A stretch of 64,000 bases of DNA from positions 20,184,170 to 20,248,169 of the forward strand of contig NW_020312827.1 of the NCBI RefSeq assembly GCF_003265705.1. The letters are read 5' to 3'. This document shows, one piece after another, positions 11,443 to 23,029 of this stretch (the stretch's first letter is position 1; each line of letters opens with the position of its first letter). Position numbers and translations under genes: made by a program. This stretch comes from Callorhinus ursinus. Its lineage: Eukaryota; Chordata; Mammalia; Carnivora; Otariidae. Under the pieces are notes generated by a model. It made no database searches. It was not told where the DNA came from and was given only the letters and a program-made list of their open reading frames with translations.

Positions 11443-11655
11443 CGTTAACTTCTAGAGTTAGACTGCTTGGGTCTTACATGCTGTGTGACACTGGGCAAGA
11501 AGCTTAATGTCTCTGTGCCTTCCATAGTATTATAAATGCAAAATGGGGATGACACTTTTACCTAACGTTGAGGCTTTTGTAATGATTACATGGGCTAATA
11601 AATGTAAAGTACTTAGAACATGGTCTGGCATATAATAAGTACTATAAAAATAGGT
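11443..11655 (+). mobile_element. MIR
   Basis: It shows the sense MIR order: CTGCTTGGGT, the core TGTGTGACACTGGGCAAG, a TAATGTCTCTGTGCCT stretch, AAAATGGGGATGA, and the end CTTAGAACATGGTCTGGCATATAATAAGTA. It abuts the MER5A copy directly. Confidence 0.92.
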
Positions 11656-13267
11656 ACTACTTTTATTATATCTTCTGACTAAAGCTCAAATTGCACGAAG
11701 AGCTGGGGCAACAGAAAATGTCAGGATAAGAGACATCAGTTATGATTTCAAATATACCAGCTCACAAAATGTAAAAAAAATAAAATCGCCTTGCTTCAAT
11801 TTCTTTAAATTCATTCTGTAATCCATATTTTGTATCTGTTGGTTTTCTCATTCTTTATTTTGAATTAAAGATCGCATTGAATCACACAAAAAGATTTTCT
11901 AAAATAATTCATTCAGTACTTCTACCAAAAGAATGAACCAATTGTGTGGGAACTAACACTATTTCATCCACTTACGGAGCAGTTGACCAGAGACTTGTTT
12001 ACCAGTTTTAGGCATTCAGATGTATGAAAGAATCATGCCACTGGCTAAGAAATGGGAAAGATGCTTAAAATGCAAATTCCTTCCCTTCAAAAGGATTTGA
12101 CCTGTATTACCATATGCTGGCTGAGCTTACTGTTAAATAAATTACCTGCTGAAAGAAATTGCTCACTCATTCACATGAGGTGAATTTAATTCTTCAAGGA
12201 ATCCAATGTCCCATTTAGTAATTTAGGTAATTTACTCAACATTAGTTATTTACTCTGGTTTCCAGAAAACACTCGCCTCATCTGATTCATCAGCACACCT
12301 CTAGAGATGAGGTCAGCCACAGATTTGGAAAGGAATACTTCCCGCAACTCTGTGAAGCTATCACCTACATGACTAATGACACTTCTCTCATTTAAGAGGG
12401 AGTGTGATCCTGGTGTCAATGCTCTCTCCCAAGGTCTTCCACAAGAAAAGGGTAGCTCCACAGATAACAATTGGTAAAAGTTGGAAATCTGCCTTTCCTA
12501 CTTTCTTGTAAGGAATATTCACAAAGGCAGGTAAGGCAAAAATATGTAAGGATTAACTACATCTTCTAAATCCTCCAACCATCTGCTTCATTTTGGTCAC
12601 CATTGCCTTGCCAAATTCACAGGAAAGAATAGTCTAGTGTCAAGCATCCTGTGGAAAAAGAAAAATATGTTAGAAAAAAATATGCTTTCCATACAATACG
12701 AATCATCTGAGTATTTGAAAATATCACTGTTTTGGCTAATATTTCAATCTTGATGTGGGTGATGTTTGGCACCATGGAAACATGATAACAATGAAGTTAA
12801 AATAGATTAAATAAAATCATCACATTTTTAGGTTGGAGAGAGCCCTACTGGTGAGTCATCTCATCCAGCTCCTCCATTTCACATATGGGAAAACTCAAGG
12901 TCAAACTAGTGTCCTATTCTGCAAGCTTCTTAAGATACTGTGGATTTACAAACACCTGGACTTAAAATTACAGTTTACAAAACTCATCTCATCATAAGGA
13001 GGGTCGCATCTGCATTTTCTAGGGACTCTCCTGGCCACTGGGAGTTCTGAAACTGGGTAAGACATCATCTCTTACTCAAAAAGGCCTACCATGTAATAAA
13101 GAAAGACACTCGTCAAATCATAATACAAGGAACTGGTTAGTTATAGGGAAGACATTCTGGAATAGAGTGGCAGGGCATCCTGCTTAAAGACAGGTAGACA
13201 TAGGATGATAAAAGATGTTACATGCTATGCCGAGAGAAATGTACCTTCTCTATTAATAACAACAAAC
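11656..13267. other. Mostly unique, small ancient repeat at 12833-12905
   Basis: 12833-12905 has the 'GAGTCATCTCATCCAGCTCC...TTTCACATATGGGAAAACT' pattern of an old SINE/LINE (MIR- or L3-like). The rest shows no gene or repeat that I can support. Confidence 0.45.
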
Positions 13268-13510
13268 ACTGATTGATTTTATTATGTGCCATGGTGCTGA
13301 GTCTCACCTACATTAATTCATAAAATCCTTACAAAAACCTTGTGAGGAAGCCTCCATCATTATCCCTTTTTACACATGGAAGAACTGAAACATGGAAGAA
13401 CTGAAACACGGTTGATCTTGGGTTGCCCAAGGTAAATTGGACAAATGGCAAAATTGGGACTCAAAGTTGTCTGACTCCGAGGCCCGTTCCGGTAACTGTC
13501 TGCTCTTGAG
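13268..13510 (-). mobile_element. MIR, antisense
   Basis: The antisense MIR order is complete: TTATGTGCC, the TTCATAAAATCCTTACAA segment, CCTTGTGAGGAAG, ATTATCCC, GAACTGAAAC, GGTTGCCCAAGG, GGACTCAAAG, GTCTGACTCCGAGGCCCG. A 16-18-bp internal tandem repeat (ACATGGAAGAACTGAA at about 13374-13406) interrupts the core. Confidence 0.88.
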
Positions 13511-13739
13511 CAGGGGAATAACATGATCACACTATTCTTCTAGAAGATTAATTTGGCAACAGCACAGAGCATGCACTGTCTTTTTCTAGCCCACAGCACA
13601 AATAAGAATACTTAACTACAGTTTCCTTTAGCCATTTAGAGATTTATGAGAAAGTCGTTTCATACTTCTTCGATTTAAAAAATGTTCATTTCTTTTTGCA
13701 TCAACTTTTTTTTAAGTCCTGAACTGTGACCTGACGATT

Positions 13740-14165
13740 TCCTTATTCTCAGGTTCCCCCTCCCTCCCCTCCTTTGTCTCTCAGCGGAGCCAATTTCTCT
13801 CTTGATGACCATTATTGCTTTCCTAAGGCCTTGGGCAAAAAGACAAGTCTTCTCCCACCCAGGCTAATCACCAGAATAGACACAAAAAAGGGAGAGGGGA
13901 GGGAGGGAATGTGCTCGATATAATTACAAACATAGCACACAAAGCTTCCTCCATCCCTTAATGCTGAAATGTATCCGTTCAAACTAATTGGTTTTGGGGG
14001 ACCACTAATAAATCCTAATATTTCTCAAAGAGAAATGGCTTGTAATTTAATTTATATTAAGCTGTTACTAAAGTTTATGCTAATTAAATCTGGGCTTCAA
14101 TAGCAATTAATCCCAAGAACAATCTGAAAATATAAATAATGTAATAAAGTAAATAACTCTGCATA
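13740..14165. promoter_or_regulatory. Candidate conserved non-coding element (enhancer-like)
   Basis: This unique block has no transposon text and a dense, ordered set of transcription-factor-like sites: CCAAT at 13790-13794, TAATCACC near 13865, TAATTA at 14081-14086, a K50 homeodomain-type TAATCC at 14108-14113 and a SOX-type AACAAT at 14118-14123. Long AT-rich stretches with few CpG and sharp ends against repeats are typical of vertebrate developmental enhancers. No alignment was possible, so conservation is inferred from texture only. Confidence 0.4.
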
Positions 14166-14339
14166 CCCCCCCGAAGCAACAGGGAGCGTGGGGTGAGGGG
14201 TGCCCCTGAGTTTTGTGCATGAGAGCAAAAGGGGAAAGAAACTGCTCCTTGCCCTCTCAGCACGGAATATTTGCTCTATAATAAGCATAGATATATTCTG
14301 CATGTCTTTCCTTCAGAGAATGGATCCTCTGTTGTAAAT

Positions 14340-14560
14340 GTTGAAGGTTAGCTCTGGAGGTGTCTTCTGTGAACAAATGACTTGTCAAGCCCCGCCCCCC
14401 CGCCCCGGGAAGAAGATGAACTGATCAGCCTGGAGGCACAGGCAATCTCCAAGGACAGTGCCAGCCCTGAAGGTGCATCCCAGCAGATGTATGTTGTTCT
14501 CTTTGGTATGTCAGATGCCTTCTGGTCTTCGCAAGGGTACAACACCTACCAAATGTGTAT
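14340..14560. other. Local GC-rich patch with GC-box runs
   Basis: 14389-14409 contains two CCCCGCCCC-like SP1 sites in an otherwise AT-rich region, followed by balanced-composition sequence. Frames are open on both strands here (+ 14382-14708, - 14348-14545), but neither looks like a known protein. It is too small for a CpG island. It could be the edge of the neighbouring unique block or a decayed exon; I cannot tell which. Confidence 0.25.
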
Positions 14561-14843
14561 TCCCCTTTGCTCCCATTCACTGAAACCCCAGCCCAAGGGG
14601 AATGAGATGAGCCCAGTTATATACAAGATATATCTCTGCATGCACTTTTCCAATCCAGATTGTCTAGGTTGTAAGGTATATATTTTAAGGTTTTACAAGC
14701 TCTTCTAAGTAAAACTTCATGTGGCCACAGCCTAAAGGGACTAAAGTTTAAAAAAGCTGACTAAGGAATAAAATAAGTACCTGCCAAAGCAATTATCCTT
14801 TGCACCCCATCTTTGAACACTTCAGTCTACAAAAAACTACAAA

Positions 14844-15048
14844 GGGGCACCTGAGTGGCTCAGTCAGTTAAGCATCTGACTCTTGATTTCAGCTCAGGTC
14901 ATGATCTCGGCTCAGGTCATGATCTCAGGGTCCTGAGATTGAGCCCCACACTGGGCTCTGTGCTGGGCATAGTGACTGCTTAAGATTCTCTCTCTCCCTC
15001 TCCTTCTGCCCTCCCCGCCTCTAAAAAAAGAAAAAGAAAAAAAAAAAA
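14844..15048 (+). mobile_element. CAN SINE with 18-bp internal tandem duplication
   Basis: It has head GGGGCACCTGAGTGGCTCAG, a CT-rich middle and an A-rich tail (15023-15048). The unit CTCAGGTCATGATCTCGG at 14893-14910 is repeated almost exactly at 14911-14928, between the A-box and B-box regions of the RNA polymerase III promoter. No clear target duplication was found. Confidence 0.95.
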
Positions 15049-15078
15049 GGCTAAAACTCCTGCTTCTGTATTCCTTGG

Positions 15079-16248
15079 GTGATTGTGTTATTCTTTTTTT
15101 AATTTTATTTTATTATGTTATGTTAATCACCATACATTACATCATTAGTTTTTGATGTAGTGTTTCATGATTTGTTGTTTGCATATAACACCCAGTGCTC
15201 CATTCAATACATGCCGTCTTTAATACCCATCACCAGGCTAACCCATCCCCCCACCCCCTCACCTCTAGAACCCTCAGTTTGTTTCTTAGAGCGGCAGCAA
15301 CTTCTTCCTAGAAACATCGCCAAAGGCAAGGGAAGCATGGGCAAAAAATGAACTATTGAGACTTCATCAAGATAAAAAGCTTTTTCATAGCAAAGGAAAC
15401 AGTCAACAAAACCAAAAGACAACCGACAGAATGGGAGAAGATATTTGCAAATGACATATCATATAAAGGGCTAGTATCTAAAATCTATAAAGAACTTATA
15501 AAACTCAACACCCAAAGAACAAATAATCCAATCAAGAAATGGGCAGAAGACATGAAAAGACATTTTTCCAAAAAAGACATCCAAATGGCCAACAGACACA
15601 TGAAAAAGTGCTTAACATCGCGTGGGCATCAGGGAAATCCAAATCAGAACCTCAATGAGATATCTCACACCAGTCAGAATGGCTAAAATCAACAAGTCAG
15701 GAAATGACAGATGTTGGCAAGGATGTGGAGAAAGGGGAACCCTCTTACACTGTTGGTGGGAATGCAAACTGGTGCAGCCACTCTGGAAAACAGTATGGAA
15801 GTTCCTCAAAAAGTTGAAAATAGAGCTACCATACGACCCAGCAATTGCACTACTGGGTATTTACCCCAAAGATACAAATGTAGTGATCCAAAAAGGTACA
15901 TGCACCCCAATGTTTATAGCAGCAATGTCTGCAATAGCCAAACTGTGGAAAGAGCCAAGATGTCCATCAACAGATGAATGGATAAAGAGGATGTGGTATA
16001 TATATAAAATGGAATATTATGCAACCATTAAAAAAAAAAAAAAACGAAATCTTGCTATTTGCAACGACGTGGATGGAACTAGAATGTATTATGCTAAGCG
16101 AAATAAGTCAATCAGAAAAAGACAAGTATCATATAATCTCACTGATATGAGGAATTCTTAATCTCAGAAAACAAACTGAGGGTTGCTAGAGTGGTGGAGG
16201 TGGGAGGGATGGGGTGGCTGGGTGATAGCGCTGTGATTGTGTTATTCT
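15079..16248 (-). mobile_element. LINE-1 with 5' inversion (twin priming), 16-bp target duplication
   Basis: From 15095 to about 15290 the sequence is the L1 3' end in antisense (T-rich start, then the C-run version of the 3' UTR). From about 15291 to 16232 it switches to sense ORF2 plus the start of the 3' UTR. Compared with the copy at 1-1600, the sense part equals about 283-1213 and the antisense part about 1590-1405, so some 190 bases of 3' UTR were lost at the junction. The whole is bounded by a perfect repeat GTGATTGTGTTATTCT at 15079-15094 and 16233-16248. One insertion with internal inversion explains everything. Confidence 0.95.
15293..16161 (+). pseudogene. LINE-1 ORF2 fragment (inverted segment of twin-primed L1)
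   Basis: It corresponds to the C-terminal ORF2 region of the left-edge L1. An early part (15293-15620) is out of frame with the later part: relative to the left-edge copy there is a one-base insertion near 15621-15626 and a stop near 15358. The frame 15622-16161 (179 codons) keeps the C-X3-C-X7-H-X4-C motif at about 15712-15765, lacks one codon near 15665, and has an expanded A-run at 16030-16045. Dead on arrival: it lacks the endonuclease and RT domains. Confidence 0.92.
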
Positions 16249-16490
16249 CAGATATAAAGCATTCCCAGTGTGAAGGATGCAGGTTCTTCATCAAATTCCC
16301 TCAGGGCGGAAGTGAGCAAGGCCTATGTCTTTCTAGACAGCTCCACTGACCCTCAAGGAGCCAACCCCTATGCACTCTGCTGGATCTCCTTTTCTGGAAT
16401 TTTCTGTCCACTTTATAAAAGTGTTGTGAGGACAAAATAAGATGATATGAATTGGAGGCTACTCTAAATGCCAAAACCCTCCAAAACCAT

Positions 16491-16732
16491 AAGGCTATTA
16501 TCTTTTTTAAAAGAAACTTTTTTTTTATTTTTTTACAGAGAGAGAAAGAGAGTATATGAACACGGAGTGGCAGAGGGAAAAGGAGAGAGAGAATCTCAAG
16601 CAGACTCCACACTGAGCATGGAGCCCAATGTGGGACTCCATCTCAGGACCCTGAGATCATGACCTGAGCCAAAATCAAGAATCAGAAGCTTAACTGACTG
16701 AGCCACCCGAGTGCCCCAAGGCTATTATCTTT
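16491..16732 (-). mobile_element. CAN SINE, antisense, 15-bp target duplication
   Basis: The body is 16506-16717. The perfect flanking repeat AAGGCTATTATCTTT lies at 16491-16505 and 16718-16732. The T-rich tail is at the left and the tRNA-like head (antisense CTGAGCCACCCGAGTGCCCC) at the right. Confidence 0.96.
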
Positions 16733-16861
16733 GAAGAACAAATGAAGTAAATCCTAAATCTTTCCAAGTAGGTTTCCCCAAGCAATCAGTGGCTAAACAA
16801 GGAGATGGGGTAAAGGGAAGTGGGGAATAAAGACTTGAAAGATTATCATTAAATGAGGACC

Positions 16862-17062
16862 TAGTTATTTACAAAGTGTCAAGCAAGGCATCTCAATTTA
16901 TAACACCAAATTTAGCTCTCAAAACTTTCCTCTGAAAGAGGTATGGTTACCCCCACTTAACAGATGGATAAGTTGAAACACCAACGGGTAAGAATCTTGC
17001 TCAATGTCACACAACTAGTCAATGGTTAAACTTAGGTTCAAACTCAGGCTCATGAATTTGAA
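16862..17062 (-). mobile_element. MIR, antisense
   Basis: Antisense MIR text is visible, though diverged: TTAGCTCTCAAAACTTTCCT, GAGGTATGGTTACCCCCA, TTAACAGATGGATAAGTTGAAAC, ATGTCACACAACTAGTCAATGG. Confidence 0.8.
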
Positions 17063-17214
17063 TCCCAAATACATAATACTTGAAAGGGAGCCAATTTTTT
17101 CATCTTTGTGTTGACCATCTTGTTTGAAAGCCCTGTAATGCCTGCCACTGGGCCATGGTCTAAAAGTAGGGACACTTTCACATCAGCTAGACATCGTTAC
17201 GGCCTGGTTTCCAC

Positions 17215-17535
17215 TTTCTCCACCTAAAATGCTCAATGTCCTCCCCCTCTCTTACCTGTCTATTAAATTCTGCAAGACCCAGATCAAATACCACCTTCAA
17301 GAAACCTTCCTAGATCATTTCGTTCCCCAGTGATCTTTCACTCCTCCTTAACACACTTCCAGTTGAGCACATCTATTCTTGGGGCCCTTAATGATACACA
17401 TTTGTCTGCTGTTCCTGAAATCATTCCTGAAGTTAGGGCTTCTGTCTGCAGAAAGACCATCACCTTCTTGAAAGCACGATAATTCTTCTCTATGTATTTA
17501 TGTATATTGTACTCTCCTAGAAAGACTGTATGCTA
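17215..17535 (+). mobile_element. LINE-2 3' fragment
   Basis: Sense L2 3' end phrases are present: CAAGACCCAGATCAAATACCACC, TTCAAGAAACCTTCCTAGATCA and a TTCTTGAAAGCACGATAATTC-like stretch. Diverged, no frame. Confidence 0.75.
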
Positions 17536-17544
17536 TTCTTTAAA

Positions 17545-17815
17545 TATTTAATGATATTTATTGAGTGCTTATTATGGGCCAAGCACTGTACCCAGCATCT
17601 TATGTGTACTAAGTACTATATATGATATACTTCAGTGGATTTTCTTAGAAAGATACAATTTTTACCCCCATTTTAAAGAGGGAGAAGCTGAGGTTCAGAG
17701 ACTATCATAGCTTAACCAATGTTGCTCAGCTAGTACAGAGAACAGGCAAGATTAAAACCAGGTAAATCTGACTCCAGAGCTGAGTTCTCATCCCCTGGGT
17801 GGTACTGCCTCTCCA
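17545..17815 (-). mobile_element. MIR, antisense, nearly full length
   Basis: It runs from ATTTATTGAGTGCTTATTATGGGCC through CCCCATTTTAAAGAGG, GAGGTTCAGAGA and TTGCTCAGCTAGTACAGAG to CTGACTCCAGAGCTGAG...GTACTGCCTCTCC, the antisense MIR from tail to tRNA-like head. Confidence 0.92.
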
Positions 17816-17913
17816 TGACACAGGCAATTTGCATTTATCTTAATAGACGATGAATCCAGGATCTACAAAAATATCCAAGAGTGTATACATAACTCCTTGA
17901 GCTTAAATTTGGT

Positions 17914-17923
17914 NNNNNNNNNN
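17914..17923. other. Assembly gap (10 N)
   Basis: Ten unknown bases between GGT and CTTTTG. The fixed size suggests a placeholder rather than a measured gap. Confidence 0.99.
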
Positions 17924-18737
17924 CTTTTGTTAGTGTTGACCCATTACTAAAGGCCCTCTCATTACATACACTATGGACTACAGAGAAACATTAGGCTGGT
18001 CTCACCCAAAGTCAAATTTCTTAAGCATGACTGCCGATATCACAGACATGCATCCAAATCAGAAAATGGTAGGCACATTGTTAACAAGAGTATAATAATA
18101 TTAAAAATATGGAAGAATAAAAAAAGTTTGAGGATTATGTGAGTATACATTCAGCAGAAAGAGTAAGAACAAGTGGCCAGAGATGCCAGTACTGTGAAAA
18201 TGAGTGTCAGAAGTGGGAAATACAAAACTTTACATCATCATAATTCATGACATCTACACCATTATAGTAGTGCTTGGAGAGTTAACTGAAATCAGCCAGA
18301 TGTAGCATCTATTTGGGGTTGGTTCTAAAATACCCAATTTTCCTTCTCACATTTTTCATTTCTCCAAAATAATTATACAAACTATGCTGCAAAGCCCAGA
18401 AGGAAAACTCAGTTTTTATGAAGAAAACATGAAAAATCTTACACAAGAAAAATATGTTTAAATGTCTTTCTCCTCCACTTCCCTGGTTTCTCATGTATTT
18501 TAATTAAGACTATTTAGGTGACAAGTGGTTTCATATTCTAAGAAACACAAACAAAAATTTACCCTTCTCTTAATGTTTTCTAGTCTTTCATTGAATTATT
18601 TCTTGCCAGCCAAAAAAAAAAAAAAAGTCTTCTACAAAATCAATTAAACTAAAATTAAACAAACTGAATGATTTTAATATGGACATTTTTCACCCTTGAA
18701 ATTATTCCCCCATTGCAGTATATTGTATATGTCCTTT

Positions 18738-18740
<3 letters not shown>
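17924..18740. other. No feature recognised
   Basis: AT-rich sequence with an A-run at 18614-18627. No gene, no confident repeat. Confidence 0.5.

Positions 18741-18787
<47 letters not shown>
18741..18787. repeat. (AC)n microsatellite
   Basis: An uninterrupted AC dinucleotide array of about 47 bases, likely length-polymorphic. Confidence 0.98.
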
Positions 18788-18790
<3 letters not shown>

Positions 18791-18830
18791 ATTTATTGCT
18801 AATATCTCTCTGAATAGCAGAAGGTTAAGA

Positions 18831-19086
18831 AAGAAGTCTTTCTAAAATCAGAGAGGGAGACAAACCATAAGAGATACTGAACTCTAGGGAACAAACTCAG
18901 GGTTGCTAGAAGGGGGTGGAATGGGGTAATTGGATGGTGGGCATTAAGGAAGGTACTTGATAGAACGAGCACTGGGTGTTATATGCAACTGATGAATCAC
19001 TAAATTCTAGCTCTGAAACTAATAATATACTATATGTTAATTAAACTGAATTTAAATTAAAAATTTTAAAAAAAAGATGTCTTTCT
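18831..19086 (+). mobile_element. LINE-1 3' UTR stub with target duplication
   Basis: The body is 18844-19073: only the last part of the carnivore L1 3' UTR (GAGAGGGAGACAAACCATAAG..., GAGCACTGGGTGTTAT...) and its A-rich tail. The flanks AAGAAGTCTTTCT (18831-18843) and AAGATGTCTTTCT (19074-19086) match at 12 of 13. It is a strongly 5'-truncated insertion. Confidence 0.93.
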
Positions 19087-19926
19087 TATCTTGTGAACTA
19101 ATAACCTTTCAATATTAGGAAAAGCCACTTCTATGGAGGCCTTTGTCCTTCTTCAATCCAATCTTCAACCCACTGTCTTCTATATCCTCCCATGCATAAG
19201 GTGCATGCAGGCATATTTCATCCCTTTTGGCCAGTTTCATTTGGGATAAATCAGAGAAAACCTAATATTCTAAATGAAACAGCAGTTTGTAGCATGGTTT
19301 TAAAAGATTCACATATCGCAAGATTGCCAGTGTTACTAAAAGATAAAATACTCAGGGTAGGTCATTTCTCTCTTCAGATCATCACAGCACAAATACAAAA
19401 ATATCCATCTATATCTATCCGTTTATATGAAAGTATTTTTCCCATACAATTGCTGAGATAAATTATATACTGTACCAGCCCAAGAACTTTTAGGATACTC
19501 CTGGCAAGTTATTCCACACACATGCAGTCCTTGATCTTTTTTCCAGGAATTTTCAGGAGCACAAATTCATTTGGATTACACAATAGCCTATGACAGTGGG
19601 AAAGCCAGTATTGTTCCCATTTTAGAGAAGAGCAAATCCAATGTGGTAAGTCCTTACTTAATGTCAGAACTGAGTGGAAAATCCTAGACTCCAAAAACTT
19701 TGATCAATTATCTTTCTACTGTGCCATAGAAATATGCTTTTTTTTCCACTGTTTTTAAAATACCCACTTACAAAGATGTTCATTATAAACTGTAGTTTTG
19801 AATTCTCTTTACAAAAATGCAAACATAAATTGTCTCACAGCTCTAAAAGGCTGGATCCAGCAATATCTATTGCAATTTTTATGAAATATTTACACTCTAG
19901 TTACTTATGTGTGCATCTTAAAGAGT
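19087..19926. other. Unassigned, weak antisense MIR at about 19600-19730
   Basis: 19600-19730 has a GTTCCCATTTTAGAGAAGAG-type MIR phrase. The rest holds only short open frames with no recognisable product. Confidence 0.4.
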
Positions 19927-20243
19927 AGGAGTCAGCAGACTACAGCCTATAGGCCAAATCTGGTCTGCCACCTTGTGTTTTGTTGTTGTTGTTTTAACAG
20001 CCTGTGAATGAAGTATGGTTTTTACATTTTTAAATATTTGAAAAGCATCCCAAGTGAAAAATCACATGAAATTCAAATTTCAGTGTCCATAAATTAAGTT
20101 TATTGGAATGCAGCCACACTCATTCTTTTACACATTATCTTTGGCTTTCCTACCAACTTGGGTAGTAATGACAGAGATTACATGGCTCAAAAGCCAAACA
20201 TATGTATTATCTGACCTGTTATGGGAAAGATTTACCATACCTG
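19927..20243 (+). mobile_element. hAT-type DNA transposon fossil
   Basis: It begins AGGAGTCAGCAGACTACAGC and includes TTTATTGGAATGCAGCCACACTCATTC, with the typical end ATCTGACCTG...AAAGATTTACC. A second, cleaner copy of the same family lies at 58843-59060. It carries an extra TTG-repeat patch (19977-19994) and no coding remnant. Confidence 0.85.
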
Positions 20244-21472
20244 TTTTAGAGTATATGCTTTTTCATTCCTACCAAATTATCTTTTTTTGATCAGGAAGCA
20301 AGAGAATGTCCACATCTAGAACACCTTCCATGTAATACTCATAGTATTTCTGTCCTTAGAAAGGGATATGAAAGTTGAGACCTTCCTAAGAAAATGATTA
20401 TCTTATTAATAATCATAGGAAATTCTGTATGACACAAGAATAAAATATTTTGTAATTCGGAAGGTTCTAGAACCTAATCAGTCCCATTAGATAAAGGGAA
20501 CTACAGGGTGGAGGTATAAGAAAACTTAACAGCCTGTACTTAGGAGCTCCTACCCAGCTCTTTGGAGTAGACGCATTGAAACATCTTCCCAAAGTAGAGC
20601 AGAGAAATTTCCCTAGTTCTTAGCCTCTAGACAACGAAACAGTGTTTTCAGAGGCAGAAAGACTCAGTTTTCTTTCCCCAAACCTATTAAAACAACAAAC
20701 ATCTGAGCAACTCCACAGACCACTACGCCCAGTTACCTTTAGACATAGGCCCACTGCAAGTTACATACAATACATACCAAAATTGAAATTTCAGGCCACA
20801 GCCACAAACTTCTGGGCCAGTCTATTAAAGGGGCCAACATACCTGTTAAAGATATGATGGCAAGCTGCCATGTTTTGCAGTAGTCAGAAGTTCAGTGTCA
20901 TGTAAAAGACTTTTGTCCCTAGTGCTGAGATAATGAGCTTGTTCCTTCCTGATGATTTATGGGATGCAGATGAGAAACTGGCTGATTGAGGCTTTGGAAG
21001 ATGAAAGTTTTCTGCTCTTGGCAGTAGTATCAGTACCCTGGAGAACATGGTTTAACTGCTCCAGTTCTATTATTGCCATGAGAAAAAGTCTAATAACAAA
21101 TTATGCCAGGTGAATATAAATAATACTTATTTCACTCAATTCGCTGCCTAGGAAGCACTCTGAACTTCTTTGCTAACCCGAACCACAGTATTCTAATAAA
21201 TAGTTACTGACATACTCCAAAGTCTTGCTTGGTGGTCCCTAAATTACTACCCCTCCAGTCGTGGTCTTTTGTGCTTACATTTAGGCCTCTACATTCACTT
21301 CTTATTAGCCATAAACATATAATCTTTTTCTCCTACCTCCTTATTGTAAGTCAATAAAAAGTTGAATTTTGCTAGAATGTGAAAGAATTTCAAGGTAACA
21401 GTGTTAGACACCAGAGCTTAATGAGTACCATCTTGTATTATAGACTCCGCTCTAAATGAGCATTAAGTAAAT
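20244..21472. other. No feature recognised
   Basis: Unique-looking sequence. The only longer frame (20642-20857) resembles no protein I know. Confidence 0.5.
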
Positions 21473-21636
21473 CCTTCTGTCCAATATAGTAACCACCAGC
21501 CACAAGGACTATTAAACTTAAATTTAAATTAAGTAAAATTAAACAAAATGTAAAATTTACTTCTGCAGTCACACTAACATGTTTCAAGGGCTCCATAGCC
21601 ACAATGCAGTCAGTGGCTCCCATATTGAACTGTGCA
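21473..21636 (+). mobile_element. hAT-like MITE fossil ('TGTCCAAT...GCCAC' family)
   Basis: It has TTCTGTCCAATATAGTAACC at the start, AAATTTAAATTAAGTAAAATTAA in the middle and the end phrase TTTCAAGGGCTCCATAGCCAC...GTGGCTCCCATATTG. The copy at 38885-39092 shares this order. Non-coding. Confidence 0.75.
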
Positions 21637-21766
21637 CATGAATGGCATTTCCATCATTGCAGTAAGCACTGAGAAAGTTTAGTTATCTTATTTGCACACC
21701 AAATATTTACTAAAGACTGGGGTATCTCAGCTTCAAACAGTTTTCAGAGAGAAAACATTTTATTAG

Positions 21767-22991
21767 AAATACGTTGAATCATTAAAGACCTAAATGTGAG
21801 ACCTGAAACCATAAAAATCCTAGAAGGGAACACAGGTAGGAACTTCTTTGACATTGGCCATAGCAACTTTTCTAGATATATCTCCTGAGGCAAAGGAAAC
21901 AAAATCGAAAATAAACTCTTGGGATTAAATCAAAATAAAAACCTTCTGCACAGTGAAGGAAACAATCAACAAAACTAAAAGGCAAATGGGAGAAGATATT
22001 TGCAAATGACATATCTGATATATTTGATAAAGGGTTAGTATCCAAAATATAAAGATCTTATCACACTCAATACCCAAAATGAATAATCCAATTAAAATAG
22101 CAGTAGACATGAATAGACATTTCTTCAAAGAAGACATATAGATGGCCAACAGACACATGAAAAGATGCTCAACATCACTTATCATCAGGGAAATGAAATC
22201 AAAACCACAGTGAAATATCACCTCACACCTGTCAGAATGGCTAAAATCAACAATGTATGAAACAGCAGGTGTTGACGATGATATGGAGAAAGGGAAACCC
22301 TCTTGCACTGTTGGTGGGAATGCAAACTGGTACAGCCACTCTGAAAAACAGTATGGAGTTTCCTCAAAAAGTTAAAAATAGAACTACCTTACGATACAGC
22401 AATTGCACTACTAGGTACTTCCCAAAGAATACAAAAACACTAATTCGAAGGGATATACACACCTCAATGTTTATAGCAGCAGTATCTACAATAGCCAAAT
22501 TATAGAAATAGCCCAAGTGTCCATCAACTGATGAATGGATAAAGAAGTTGTGGTATAAACAATGGAATATTGCTCAACCACAAAAAGGAATAAAATCTTT
22601 CGATTTGCAATGACATGGATGGAGCTCAAGAGTATTATGCTAAGCAAAATAAGTCAGAGAGAGAAAGTACCATATGATTTCTCTCATATGTGGAATTTAA
22701 GAAACAAAACAAATGAGCAAAGAGAAAAAAAGAGAGAGGCAACCCAAGAAACAGACTCTTAATTATAGAGAACAAGATGATAATTACCAGAGGGGAGGTG
22801 GGGGGGAGGGACTGGGTTAAATAGGTGAGGAGGATTAAAGAGGGTACTTGCTGTGATGAGCACCAGGTGTTGTATGGAAGTGTTGAATCAGTATATTGTA
22901 CACCTAAAACTAATATAATAGATCTCTAATCTAGTTAGTATGTTAACTAACTGGAATTTAAATACAAACTTAAACAAAAATACCTTGAATC
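21767..22991 (+). mobile_element. LINE-1, 5'-truncated, with 14-bp target duplication
   Basis: The body is 21781-22977: the ORF2 C-terminal region, the 3' UTR with a G-run tract (22792-22815) and an A-rich end. The flanks AAATACGTTGAATC (21767-21780) and AAATACCTTGAATC (22978-22991) match at 13 of 14. It is more diverged than the left-edge copy. Confidence 0.95.
21785..22690 (+). pseudogene. LINE-1 ORF2 C-terminal fragment, broken
   Basis: The ORF2 tail region is recognisable (for example the stretch encoding the cysteine-rich motif near 22265-22320 and the GNAxxTWMxL-type end near 22600), but the frame is broken by several indels and stops. The readable pieces at 22257-22505 and 22562-22762 are in different frames. 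No function is expected. Confidence 0.9.
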
Positions 22992-23029
22992 TTTTATGCA
23001 AATTCAAGGCAAAATCAACTAAAAGAGTG

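Noticed and set aside
14382..14708. Possible exon in the GC-rich patch
   Set aside because: No splice sites or family resemblance could be supported; kept only as a GC-rich patch.
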